Origin: Acidobacteriaceae bacterium
Lineage (GTDB): Bacteria > Acidobacteriota > Terriglobia > Terriglobales > Acidobacteriaceae
NCBI GenBank assembly: GCA_003142935.1
Contig: PLOG01000170.1
Coordinates: 41,913-79,406, forward strand
Reading direction: 5' to 3'
Length of the DNA stretch: 37,494 bases
Shown: positions 16,425 through 24,464 of the stretch, in pieces
Numbering within the stretch: position 1 is the first letter of the stretch
Layout of the letters: each line of letters opens with the position of its first letter
The notes under the pieces: generated by a model
The model's database searches: none
What the model saw: only the letters and a program-made list of their open reading frames with translations
Told to the model about the DNA's origin: nothing
Position numbers and translations under genes: made by a program

Positions 16425-17090
16425 TCCTGGGCCTAAACTTGGCCTTGAAGCACAGTTTGTTGGACAGTTTCGCATCGATGGTTCAGAATTGATTCCCACT
16501 TCGATCTGATCGTCGAGGGCCTTCTCCGCTCAATTTGCCTCTTTGATTCAACTTTTCAATTTGCCTGCCTTGGTCGCGGACCCAATTTGGAGCAAAACTC
16601 CTAAGAGGATCTCCCTGGAGCGAAACGTCATACATAATTTCACATTCGTCACACGAATTACCGCGCCCCCGGAGGTCTATGAGGGAAAGAAGTGACTTAA
16701 AATAGTACACTTAGATCGGAAGATTTGCATTTACATGTGTCAAACTTCTGTCTCACATTTCTCTTGTATGTTTTAGGTGTGCGTGTTACTTTGTCTCTTA
16801 TTCTAGTTTCTCCTTGAGACTGGCAAAACAGGCTTCCGTCTTCGCATTCAGACGGCCTTGAATGTGGCGATCCGATCAGACCGGATTCACGGGCGTGATT
16901 TGATTGCTTCGAGTTTGGCCATGAAGATGGGACCCACGGGGGCGAAGCCTGCCCTGAAACATTCCCCGCATCCTGATCCACCAATATCCACTAAGAGCCA
17001 AACCAAGTCGTCAGCCCGCGGAGCGCGCAGTCGCCCCGAGTTTGCGAGTGACGATCGTAACCCTCTAACTCAGCTGTATCTGGATCCGAT
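16425..17090. other. 666-bp gene-poor spacer with an AT-rich core
   Basis: No convincing gene was found on either strand. The core at about 16690-16830 is clearly richer in A and T than its surroundings and contains runs such as TTAAAATAGTAC and TTTCTCTTGTATGTTTTAGG. A small hairpin, CCGTCT-N8-AGACGG, lies at 16836-16855. Open frames here (16697-16984 minus, 16858-17094 plus) have no recognisable protein features. The spacer probably carries the promoter and control region for the downstream RHH-wza-wzc genes. I could not place a promoter confidently. Confidence 0.5.
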
Positions 17091-17363
17091 ATGACAATTC
17101 TGAATCCACGTTCACGCATGATTAGCGTCCGGCTCTCCGAGGAGGAGTATTCGGCGCTCCGACGTCTCTGCTCAGCTTCCGGCGCCCGCAGCGTATCGGA
17201 CTTCACTCGCGATGCAATGCGCGTGTTTCTTAATGGCGAAAGACATGAGGATGTCGTGGGTATTCACGTGGGCGAATTCCGTACTCATATGAGAAACCTC
17301 GATCGAAAAATCGAGCAGCTTGCGGCAGTAATTACAGCGCTAAAGCCCAATGTCAACCAATGA
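17091..17363 (+). CDS. Ribbon-helix-helix protein with C-terminal coiled coil
   Basis: This 90-residue protein contains MISVRLSEEEYSALRRLCSASGARSVSDFTRDAM at residues 10-43. That is the strand-helix-helix pattern of CopG/MetJ-type RHH DNA-binding domains, with a polar beta-strand (ISVRLS) that would contact DNA. Residues 57-80 (HVGEFRTHMRNLDRKIEQLAAVI) are predicted to be helical and likely coiled-coil. RHH proteins act as dimers and are transcription regulators, antitoxins or relaxosome accessory proteins. No toxin or relaxase gene lies next to it. It sits 97 bp ahead of the wza-like gene in the same direction, so a regulator of the polysaccharide genes is the most natural reading, though unproven. 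The start could be 17118. Confidence 0.75.
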   Translation: MTILNPRSRMISVRLSEEEYSALRRLCSASGARSVSDFTRDAMRVFLNGERHEDVVGIHVGEFRTHMRNLDRKIEQLAAVITALKPNVNQ

Positions 17364-17459
17364 ATAACAATGAATAAGACCCGAAAACCCCGGCGCGATC
17401 GAGCAGCAGGATACAGCAGCCACGATCGAATGCCGCACACTTGTATCCGGGAGCCGTTA

Positions 17460-18431
17460 ATGAGATGTTTAGCCATAATTCTTCTGGCAGTTTCTGTTGG
17501 CAGTTCGGTTAAGGCGCAATCGCAGGCGGATCCAAGCCAGGTAAGTGGCGCAACCCCCACTAGCAATATTCCCGCTTCGTCTTCCGAGAGATTCAGGAGT
17601 GACGATGTGGTCGGCATTTCGGTTTATGACGCACCGCAGTTGACAGGCAACGTGCGCGTGAATTCCGAGGGCGATATCCGCCTACCGATGGTGCGCCAGC
17701 ACATCCGGGCCGCGGGGCTCACTCCGGACGGGCTTGAAAGCGCCATCGCGGCGGCCTTGGTCGATGAGCACATGATGGTCGACCCCATCGTGTCGGTGAC
17801 AGTTATCGAGCACCACAGCCAGCCAATCACCGTTTTCGGCGCTGTCAGAAATCCGACATCGTTTCAGGCTCCCGGTTCGGTGACGCTGCTGGAAGCAATT
17901 GTCAAGGCGGGAGGGCTTAGCGAGAATGCGGGCTCAGTCATCGAGGTCAGCCATCCGCCATCGCTCGCTGGGGGCCCATCGGTGCCCCTGGTTGAGCGCG
18001 TTCAAGTGAATTCCGTCATGGAAGTTTCAAACCCGGCATCCGATCTCACGCTGGAAGGTGGAGAGTACGTTCGCGTTCTTCCCGCGGGCCGTATCTTTGT
18101 TGTGGGCAATGTCAAACATCCAGGGCCGCTCCAGATCACGGATGGACCCGAAAGCACCGTCCTCAAGGCGGTCATGCTCTCGGGCGGTCTGGACAGCTAC
18201 ACCTTCCATACGGCCTACATCTACCGCTTGGAGGCCGGGGGTCGCAGGGACCAGATCCCCATTGAAATAAAGAAAATAATGACCCTCAGATCCCCGGATG
18301 TCCCGCTGTACGCCGATGACCTGCTTTATGTTGCGAATTCCGAGGGGCAAAAGATCACTTCAAAGGCCTTTCAACTGGCCATCGGGATTGGCTTTGGCGT
18401 GGCCGGCATTGTGCTCTATTTGACCCATTAA
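17460..18431 (+). CDS. wza: Polysaccharide export protein (Wza-like, Poly_export/SLBB)
   Basis: From ATG 17460, with GGGAG upstream, this is 323 residues. The frame opens at 17370, but the upstream part is Arg-rich and would bury the signal peptide. Order: signal peptide (CLAIILLAVSVGSSVKAQ), Poly_export domain at about 44-117 (FRSDDVVGISVYDAPQLTGNVRVNSEGDIRLP), then SLBB-like repeats starting at PITVFGAVRNPTSFQAPGSVTLLEAIVKAGGL and GRIFVVGNVKHPGPLQI. A C-terminal hydrophobic helix (FQLAIGIGFGVAGIVLYLTH) follows. The signal peptide has no lipobox Cys, so unlike E. coli Wza it is probably not a lipoprotein. The family forms the outer-membrane channel for capsule or exopolysaccharide. The Wzc-like gene follows 54 bp later. 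The gene's 3' end is repeated just after its stop codon. Confidence 0.9.
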   Translation: MRCLAIILLAVSVGSSVKAQSQADPSQVSGATPTSNIPASSSERFRSDDVVGISVYDAPQLTGNVRVNSEGDIRLPMVRQHIRAAGLTPDGLESAIAAALVDEHMMVDPIVSVTVIEHHSQPITVFGAVRNPTSFQAPGSVTLLEAIVKAGGLSENAGSVIEVSHPPSLAGGPSVPLVERVQVNSVMEVSNPASDLTLEGGEYVRVLPAGRIFVVGNVKHPGPLQITDGPESTVLKAVMLSGGLDSYTFHTAYIYRLEAGGRRDQIPIEIKKIMTLRSPDVPLYADDLLYVANSEGQKITSKAFQLAIGIGFGVAGIVLYLTH

Positions 18432-18468
18432 TTCGATCGCCGGCATTGTGCTCTATTTGACACGTTAA
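18402..18468 (+). repeat. 30-bp direct duplication of the wza 3' end including its stop
   Basis: GCCGGCATTGTGCTCTATTT begins two copies, at 18402-18431 and 18439-18468. Over 30 bp they differ at two positions near the end (GACCCATTAA against GACACGTTAA), and 7 bp (18432-18438) separate them. The first copy is the end of the wza-like reading frame with its TAA; the second lies between that stop and the Wzc start and also ends in TAA. Confidence 0.9.
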
Positions 18469-18485
18469 TGATTTGAAGAGGTTTT

Positions 18486-20720
18486 ATGCCTGAACAAGCA
18501 AAACTGCCCGAGATATTTCCCCCCAGTTCCTCCAACGATGCGGCGCCGGTCGCCTATTACGCGCCGATGGCACCGCCCCAGGAGCTTGAAGCGGAGGCGC
18601 CATCGGTTCCCCTGTCGCACTATCTTTGGATTCTGCGCCGCCAACTCTGGAAAATTTTGGCATTCGTTGCAACCTGCGTGCTTGTGACTGCCATCGTTAC
18701 AGCCCGCCTGCAGCCCATCTACGAATCGATCGCCACGATAAACGTAAACTTCCAGGCTCCGTCGGGAGTTGTAGGCCAGGATTCTTCAAACGCATATATC
18801 GATGACCCTGACACCTTCCTGGCCACCCAGATCAGGCTGATTAAGTCAGACGCTGTAATTCGCCCGGTAGCGGAGCAGTTCCATCTGCTGAACGCGAAGG
18901 GACAGTCAAATCAGCCAGACACTGTTGCCGCGCAGCAAGCGGCGGAGGCGCCCATTTCGCTGGGCCCGCTTTCGGTCAGCCGCCCCACGGGCACCAATCT
19001 CTTGCTTATCGGCTATCGATCGACTGACCCGCACCGCGCCGCGGACGTTGCAAATGCGGTTGCGAACTCATTTCTGGCCCACGCTTACAATATTCGCATT
19101 CGTTCTTCAGCCTCATTGTCTTCGTTTATGGAAAGGCAGCTCGATGAATTGAGGGCAAAGATGGAGCGGTCCAATCTGGCCCTTGGGCAGTTTGAAAGGG
19201 ACCTCGATGTTGTCGATCCGGAAGATAAATCCAACATTCTTTCATCCAGGCTCATACAACTGAACTCGGAGTATACAAGCGCTCAGATCGACCGGGTGAA
19301 CAAGCAGGCAGCGTTGGAGGCCATCAAGACCGGCTCCATTGAGGCTGCCCAGGTTTCCTCGCAGTCGGAATCAATGGCGAAGATCATGGATAATCTGGGC
19401 GCGGCGCGCGAGCACTTCGAGTTAGTCAAGTTGACTTACGGTTCCAATCATCCTGAATACCTGAAGGCCCAAAATCAAGTTGCGGAACTCGAAAAAGAGC
19501 TCCAGGAAACGCGCAGCAATATCGCCGCAAGAATCGAGACACAATATAGTCAGGCTGTAGGCCGCGAACAGATGTTGGGAAAGACCGTGGCCGACACAAA
19601 GTCGGAATGGGACAGTCTCAATTCCCGCTCGTTTCAGTATCGGCAGTTGAAACAGGAGGCCGATGCCGACAAAGCCCTATATGACGAATTGGTCAAGAAG
19701 ATTCAGGAGGCGGACATCAATGCGGGATTCCAGGACAACAACATCAGCATTGCCGATCCAGCACGGCCGCCATTGCATCCTATATATCCGAATATGAGCA
19801 CCAATCTCCTGCTGGCACTTTTTGTTTCGATGATCCTGGCGATCGGAGCTTCAATTCTACTGGATTCTATCGACACCACACTCCGCGATCCATTGGAGGC
19901 CAGCCGGTTCCTGGGCGTCGATGTTATCGGAACCATGCCCATTGACCGCGCCGCGGCTCAGCTGCCAAGGCCGATTATTCCAGCACTGTCGGAGGCCGCT
20001 CTCGCCAAGATCGTTCCCAGCCCCAATTCCAAAGGCTACTATGGCACTACCTCAAGTTTTGAGGAGGCCGTTCGCACCATTCGCAACACCATTCTGCTCT
20101 CCGATTTCGAAGGGCGTCTTCGTTCAATCGCTCTCACCAGCGCTGCACCTTCCGAGGGCAAGACAACCATCGCCGCGCACCTGGGGATCGCCAATGCCGA
20201 TCGTGGCAAGAGAACATTATTAGTGGATTGCGACTTGCGCCGCCCCAGCCTGCATTCAAAATTCGGGTTCACGCCGCGAGAGGGCCTTTCCAATGTGCTC
20301 ACCGGCGACCTGGCTTGGCAGAACGCCATTCATTCCATCGAGGGCAAGCCGAATCTGAGCTTGCTTCCGGCCGGCCCGGGCTCTCATCGCGCCGCCGATC
20401 TCATCGGCCCGCGCCTATCTTCCCTGCTGGACGAATTCAATAAAGAATACGACCTGGTTATTATCGATTCGCCGCCCTTGCTGGGCTTTGCCGAGTGTCT
20501 CCAGATTGCTACTGCAGCCGATGGAGTACTCATTGTCAGCCTGGCCGCGGAAACTAAGCGAAAAGCAGTTGCCGCCGTAGTCTCGACACTCAAAAAGCTT
20601 CGCACCAACATCATCGGTGTGGTCATGAATCAGGTGGGGCAGAACACTTCATCGGGTGGTTATTCCTATGGATACTACCGCTACGGTCACTATGGCTACA
20701 GGAACGAAGACAAATCCTAG
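18486..20720 (+). CDS. wzc: Wzc-like polysaccharide co-polymerase with BY-kinase domain
   Basis: This 744-residue protein joins a Wzz chain-length domain to a bacterial tyrosine kinase. The first membrane helix is at about 56-73, a long periplasmic helical part (about 200-410) follows, with the second helix at 440-459. The kinase has Walker A SAAPSEGKTT (552-561), Walker A' LLVDCDLRRP (578-587) and Walker B LVIIDSPP (657-664). The tail has seven tyrosines between residues 726 and 738, the usual autophosphorylation cluster. It controls glycan chain length and works with the Wza channel. GAAGAGG lies five bases before the start. The 3' end overlaps the start of the next gene in another frame, within the Tyr-rich tail. 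Confidence 0.93.
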   Translation: MPEQAKLPEIFPPSSSNDAAPVAYYAPMAPPQELEAEAPSVPLSHYLWILRRQLWKILAFVATCVLVTAIVTARLQPIYESIATINVNFQAPSGVVGQDSSNAYIDDPDTFLATQIRLIKSDAVIRPVAEQFHLLNAKGQSNQPDTVAAQQAAEAPISLGPLSVSRPTGTNLLLIGYRSTDPHRAADVANAVANSFLAHAYNIRIRSSASLSSFMERQLDELRAKMERSNLALGQFERDLDVVDPEDKSNILSSRLIQLNSEYTSAQIDRVNKQAALEAIKTGSIEAAQVSSQSESMAKIMDNLGAAREHFELVKLTYGSNHPEYLKAQNQVAELEKELQETRSNIAARIETQYSQAVGREQMLGKTVADTKSEWDSLNSRSFQYRQLKQEADADKALYDELVKKIQEADINAGFQDNNISIADPARPPLHPIYPNMSTNLLLALFVSMILAIGASILLDSIDTTLRDPLEASRFLGVDVIGTMPIDRAAAQLPRPIIPALSEAALAKIVPSPNSKGYYGTTSSFEEAVRTIRNTILLSDFEGRLRSIALTSAAPSEGKTTIAAHLGIANADRGKRTLLVDCDLRRPSLHSKFGFTPREGLSNVLTGDLAWQNAIHSIEGKPNLSLLPAGPGSHRAADLIGPRLSSLLDEFNKEYDLVIIDSPPLLGFAECLQIATAADGVLIVSLAAETKRKAVAAVVSTLKKLRTNIIGVVMNQVGQNTSSGGYSYGYYRYGHYGYRNEDKS

Positions 20721-21543
20721 TAATGATCGGGATCGCCAGGAACCCGTCTTGAATACTCCGGAAGCTCGGCAGGGCGCGTGCGCGGAACCGTCTGTCAACA
20801 TCCTCGGATCGCGCGTACACCTCATCTCGCCCGCCTGTACGGTAGACCACATCGAGAGCTGGATCGGGAAGCGCGACGGGCGTTGCCGCCAAGCCGTCGT
20901 CACCGGTTTTCACGGACTGCTTGAAGCCCACAAGAGCCCGCGCATCCATTCCATCCTCAACAGCGCCGAGCTCTGGGTGCCCGACGGAATCGCGCCCATC
21001 TGGCTCGCCCGCCTGCATGGCCATCGCAATGTTGACCGCGCGCCGGGGACCGAAATCATGTCCGAATTCCTCAAGCGCGCTCACCAAAAGGGCTACAGCA
21101 GCTACTTCTACGGCGACACGGAAGAGACGCTCGCCGCGCTCTGCGAAAAAGTCGGGCGCGAATCTCCCGGCCACAGAATTGCCGGCGCCTATTCCCCACC
21201 CTTCCGCCCCCTTACGCAATCCGAGGAGGCCGAAATCGTTGCGCGCATCAATGCCGCCCGGCCAGACGTTCTCTGGGTCGCGCTCGGCATGCCGAAACAG
21301 GACATCTGGATCCACGAGCGATTGGCGCGGCTCAATGTGCCGGTCGCGATCGGTGTCGGCGCAGCCTTCGCCTTCGTCGCCGGCACCGTCTCCCGCTGTC
21401 CGCAGTGGATGGGCCGCGCGGGCTTTGAATGGGTCTACCGCTTCATCAGGGAGCCCGGCAAACTCTGGCGCCGCGACCTGCTCGACGGCCCCCGTTTCAT
21501 CTTTTATGCAGGGATGGAATTTTTCAAGAAACGCGAGTGTTAA
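20668..21543 (+). CDS. WecG/TagA/CpsF-family glycosyltransferase
   Basis: The enzyme belongs to the GT26 family, which transfers ManNAc, ManNAcA or a similar sugar to a lipid-linked acceptor. Visible features are VVTGFHGLLEA with the conserved Thr, SAELWVPDGIAPIWLAR with the family Asp, RAPGTEIMSEFLKRA, and the late block RPDVLWVALGMPKQDIWIHE plus GVGAAFAFVAGTVSRCPQWM. Candidate starts are GTG 20656, ATG 20668 and ATG 20692. I chose 20668 because GGGTGG lies about nine bases upstream, giving 291 residues. The first 53 bases overlap the Wzc gene in the +1 frame. As a non-processive enzyme acting early on the lipid carrier, it likely adds the second sugar of the repeat unit. The initiating phosphoglycosyltransferase is not in the window. 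Confidence 0.9.
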   Translation: MDTTATVTMATGTKTNPSNDRDRQEPVLNTPEARQGACAEPSVNILGSRVHLISPACTVDHIESWIGKRDGRCRQAVVTGFHGLLEAHKSPRIHSILNSAELWVPDGIAPIWLARLHGHRNVDRAPGTEIMSEFLKRAHQKGYSSYFYGDTEETLAALCEKVGRESPGHRIAGAYSPPFRPLTQSEEAEIVARINAARPDVLWVALGMPKQDIWIHERLARLNVPVAIGVGAAFAFVAGTVSRCPQWMGRAGFEWVYRFIREPGKLWRRDLLDGPRFIFYAGMEFFKKREC

Positions 21544-21551
21544 ACGCCTAA

Positions 21552-22424
21552 ATGAAATCTAACAGCACGGACGCAGCAGTCGCCATCCAGGTCGATAAGT
21601 CTTTGATCCCGCTCACCGTCATCGACCCTTCAAGCGGCTGGGTCGCTCTCAAGCTCGGTGAGCTTTGGGAGTACCGCGAGCTGCTCTATTTCCTCACCTG
21701 GCGCGAGATCAAAGTCCGCTACAAGCAGACCGCGCTCGGTGCCGCCTGGGCGATCATTCAGCCGCTTTTCACCATGCTTGTCTTCAGCTTGTTTTTTGGA
21801 AGACTAGCTAAAGTTCCCTCTGACGGCATTCCCTACCCGCTCTTCACCCTCGCTGGTTTAATACCCTGGACCTTCTTTTCTAACGGGCTCACTCAGTCGT
21901 CGAACAGCCTGGTCAGCAGCGCCAACCTGATTTCCAAGGTCTACTTCCCGCGCCTCACCATCCCCTTGTCGGCCGTGCTCTCCGGTGTGGTCGATTTTGC
22001 CATATCCTTTATCCTGCTGGTCGGCATGATGGCCTTTTATCGCCAGGCGCCGCCCCTCAGGTGCCTCTATCTTCCCGCCTTTTTCTTCATGGCATTCGTC
22101 ACCGCGCTCGGTGTCGGCCTGTGGCTCTCCGCGCTCAATGTGGAATACCGCGACGTGCGCTACACCGTCCCTTTCCTCACCCAGTTCTGGATGTTTGCAA
22201 CCCCCATTGCCTATCCCTCAAGCATGCTTCATGGCATTTGGAGAACCCTGTACGGCCTGAATCCCATGGTCGGCGTTGTCGAAGGCTTCCGCTGGGCGCT
22301 GCTCGGAACCAACACCGCGCCTGGCCCCATGATCGCTGTTTCATCCATCGCATCCGTGTTGATCCTCGTCGGCGGCGTGTTTTACTTCCGTCGCATGGAG
22401 AAGACCTTTGCCGACGTCGTCTGA
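21552..22424 (+). CDS. wzm: ABC-2 permease for O-antigen/polysaccharide export (Wzm)
   Basis: This 290-residue permease has the conserved N-terminal block LWEYRELLYFLTWREIKVRYKQTALGAAWAIIQPLFTMLVFSLFFGRLAKVPSDGIPYPLFTLAGLIPWTFF, characteristic of Wzm/TagG-type exporters. Six hydrophobic segments follow, with the NVEYRDVRYTVPFLTQFWMFATPIAYP motif before the last two. It lies nine bases after the GT26 gene and 72 bp before the ATPase. With Wzt it moves complete undecaprenyl-linked glycan chains across the inner membrane. Confidence 0.94.
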   Translation: MKSNSTDAAVAIQVDKSLIPLTVIDPSSGWVALKLGELWEYRELLYFLTWREIKVRYKQTALGAAWAIIQPLFTMLVFSLFFGRLAKVPSDGIPYPLFTLAGLIPWTFFSNGLTQSSNSLVSSANLISKVYFPRLTIPLSAVLSGVVDFAISFILLVGMMAFYRQAPPLRCLYLPAFFFMAFVTALGVGLWLSALNVEYRDVRYTVPFLTQFWMFATPIAYPSSMLHGIWRTLYGLNPMVGVVEGFRWALLGTNTAPGPMIAVSSIASVLILVGGVFYFRRMEKTFADVV

Positions 22425-22496
22425 CCTGGCACCCGTCTCTATTGCGGCACAGGTGCGCCAGCCCCACAAGGTGTTTTGCCACATGAGTATTGCCCC

Positions 22497-23819
22497 ATGA
22501 GCGATATCGCAATTCGCGTAGAAAATCTCGGCAAGCAGTATCGCATCGGCGCTCTTCAGAAAAACGGCGGCCATTACACATACAAATCCCTGCGCGACTC
22601 CATTGCCAGCGCCGCATCAGCCCCCTTTCGCGCCGCGCGCGCCCTAATGGGAAGGGATGGCTCCCAGGCGAATCATGACGAAGACACGATCTGGGCTCTT
22701 AAAGACGTTTCGTTCGACGTCAAACATGGCGATATCGTCGGCGTGATCGGCAGAAACGGAGCGGGCAAGAGCACGCTTCTCAAGATCCTGTCGCGCATTA
22801 CCGAACCCACCACCGGCCATATTGAAATTCGCGGCCGTGTCGGTTCCCTCCTCGAGGTCGGCACCGGCTTCCACCCCGAGCTCACCGGTCGTGACAACGT
22901 TTATCTCAATGGCTCCATACTCGGCATGAAAAATGCCGAGATCGCCAAAAACTTCGACGCCATCGTCGCCTTCGCCGAAGTCGAAAAGTTTATCGATACT
23001 CCCGTAAAGCATTACTCCAGCGGAATGTATCTGCGACTTGCCTTCGCAGTCGCCGCCCATCTGCAGACAGAAATTCTCCTTGTAGATGAGGTATTGGCGG
23101 TCGGAGATGCAGCGTTCCAGAGAAAGTGCTTGGGTAAAATGAGCGAAGTGGCGAGCGAGGGGCGAACGGTGTTCTTGGTAAGTCATAACCTGGCTGCGGT
23201 TGAGAATCTCTGCGCTAGTGCTCTCTGGATAAGCAGCGGACGCGTGACGGCACAAGGCTCATGTTCGACAGTCCTTTCCGGGTACATACAAGATTCGAGA
23301 GGCCAAGACGGAAGAAGCAATGGTCTTGAGCAAATGCGTCGTTCGGGCAACGGTCGAGTCAAAGTTACCGGTTGCTGGTTTGAAGATGAGAACGGCTGCA
23401 TGATTCAACGCGCGAAATCTGGAGAGCCTGTGATTGTCGCGATTGAATTCCAGGCAGCACCGAATACTCGGAACGTCGACGTTGGGGTCTCTCTAAGCTC
23501 ACTCTGGGATCAAATGCTGTTCGTCCACTATTCAAGCTACGTCGGACAGTACTTCTCCGATCTACCGGCTAGGGGTGTCTTTAGGTGCGTCCTTGTTCAG
23601 CAACCACTTAGCCCCGGAGATTATCAGGTGGGCGTGCGAATCGTCGAAAACGCCTCAGAGGCCGACTGGCCACGCGGATCGGTCGCAACGCTCGAGATCG
23701 TGCAAAGTGATTTCTACGGTACAGGGCATGCGGGTTTTTCCGGACAAGCACTTCTTCTACTCGACTCTCGCTGGACACTAGGCAATGTGACTTCATCATT
23801 CCACAATATGCGGAGCTAA
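22497..23819 (+). CDS. wzt: ABC ATPase for polysaccharide export with C-terminal glycan-binding domain (Wzt)
   Basis: From ATG 22497 this is 440 residues. The ATPase part has Walker A GRNGAGKST (85-93), signature YSSGM (173-177), Walker B ILLVDEVL (193-200) and H-loop His230. Residues from about 285 form a Wzt_C-like beta domain (VKVTGCWFEDENGC, GEPVIVAIEFQAAPNTRNVDVGVSLSS) that in characterised Wzt proteins recognises the end of the glycan. The frame also opens at a TTG at 22476, which is weaker. Codon choice changes along the gene: up to about 23080 codons mostly end in C or G, while after that GTA, TTG, AGA, GGA and GCA become common. This fits exchange of the substrate-binding half. The methyltransferase gene starts six bases after the stop. 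Confidence 0.92.
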   Translation: MSDIAIRVENLGKQYRIGALQKNGGHYTYKSLRDSIASAASAPFRAARALMGRDGSQANHDEDTIWALKDVSFDVKHGDIVGVIGRNGAGKSTLLKILSRITEPTTGHIEIRGRVGSLLEVGTGFHPELTGRDNVYLNGSILGMKNAEIAKNFDAIVAFAEVEKFIDTPVKHYSSGMYLRLAFAVAAHLQTEILLVDEVLAVGDAAFQRKCLGKMSEVASEGRTVFLVSHNLAAVENLCASALWISSGRVTAQGSCSTVLSGYIQDSRGQDGRSNGLEQMRRSGNGRVKVTGCWFEDENGCMIQRAKSGEPVIVAIEFQAAPNTRNVDVGVSLSSLWDQMLFVHYSSYVGQYFSDLPARGVFRCVLVQQPLSPGDYQVGVRIVENASEADWPRGSVATLEIVQSDFYGTGHAGFSGQALLLLDSRWTLGNVTSSFHNMRS

Positions 23820-23825
23820 AAACTC

Positions 23826-24455
23826 ATGACTTGGCCAATTCCCATACGCCGTCTGCGCTCTTTACTTCAGTCACTTCACATTCCAACTTCCAGGCGGCGT
23901 CGATTCCAGCGATCTTGGCCAGATATCGATAGCATAGAGGGGTACCTGGTGCCTGGACAGGAGTGGTGGCTCTACGAGACGGCCTATAAGCTCCACCCGC
24001 AAGCACAAATTGTCGAGATAGGTAGCTTCAAAGGCCGCTCGACTGCCTGTCTTGCACTTGGATGTGTCGGCAGCCAGAAATCGGTCTATTGTATAGATAC
24101 TTTTAATGGCAATGATTCCGACTTCGGCGAACGCGCGTTCTTCGGGGAATTTAGGAAGAACCTGGAGAGGCTCAACCTGTTTCAGTATGTTCGCCCCCTG
24201 GTGGGTACCTCTCGTGAGATTGCTGAGCGCTGGAACAGCCCAATCGATTTCCTCTTCATCGACGGCTCTCATCAATATGGAGATGTGCTCAGTGACTTCG
24301 ACACCTACTTCCCACATGTACGAGACGGAGGGCTCGTAGCGTTGCACGATGTCACCCCAAATTGGCCGGGACCGTTTGCAGTATGGAATGATGTTGCGCG
24401 CCCGCGTTTGCGAAACACAGGTCAGTGCACTACGCTTGCATTTGGTTTCAAGTGA
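23826..24455 (+). CDS. Class I SAM-dependent methyltransferase
   Basis: This 209-residue protein has the Methyltransf_24 pattern: motif I IVEIGSFKGRSTACLALG (residues 61-78), the acidic end of strand 2 YCIDTFNGND, and FLFIDGSHQYGDVLSDFDTYFPHVRDGGLVALHDV in the second half. Enzymes of this type near glycan loci often methylate a sugar or a chain end. A terminal methyl cap recognised by the adjacent Wzt C-terminal domain is a known arrangement in ABC-dependent O-antigens, so that role is a fair inference here. It lies six bases after wzt and ten bases before the next glycosyltransferase. GGAG lies upstream of the start. Confidence 0.87.
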   Translation: MTWPIPIRRLRSLLQSLHIPTSRRRRFQRSWPDIDSIEGYLVPGQEWWLYETAYKLHPQAQIVEIGSFKGRSTACLALGCVGSQKSVYCIDTFNGNDSDFGERAFFGEFRKNLERLNLFQYVRPLVGTSREIAERWNSPIDFLFIDGSHQYGDVLSDFDTYFPHVRDGGLVALHDVTPNWPGPFAVWNDVARPRLRNTGQCTTLAFGFK

Positions 24456-24464
24456 AAGGCGAAC

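Noticed and set aside
16697..16984. Minus-strand 95-codon frame in the 666-bp spacer
   Set aside because: Low-complexity composition, no motif and no ribosome binding site.
17091..17363. RHH protein as antitoxin of a toxin-antitoxin pair
   Set aside because: No toxin-sized gene lies on either side; the next gene is a Wza-like export protein.
18402..18468. Start of a CRISPR array or other multi-copy repeat
   Set aside because: Only two copies, one of which is coding sequence with a stop codon.
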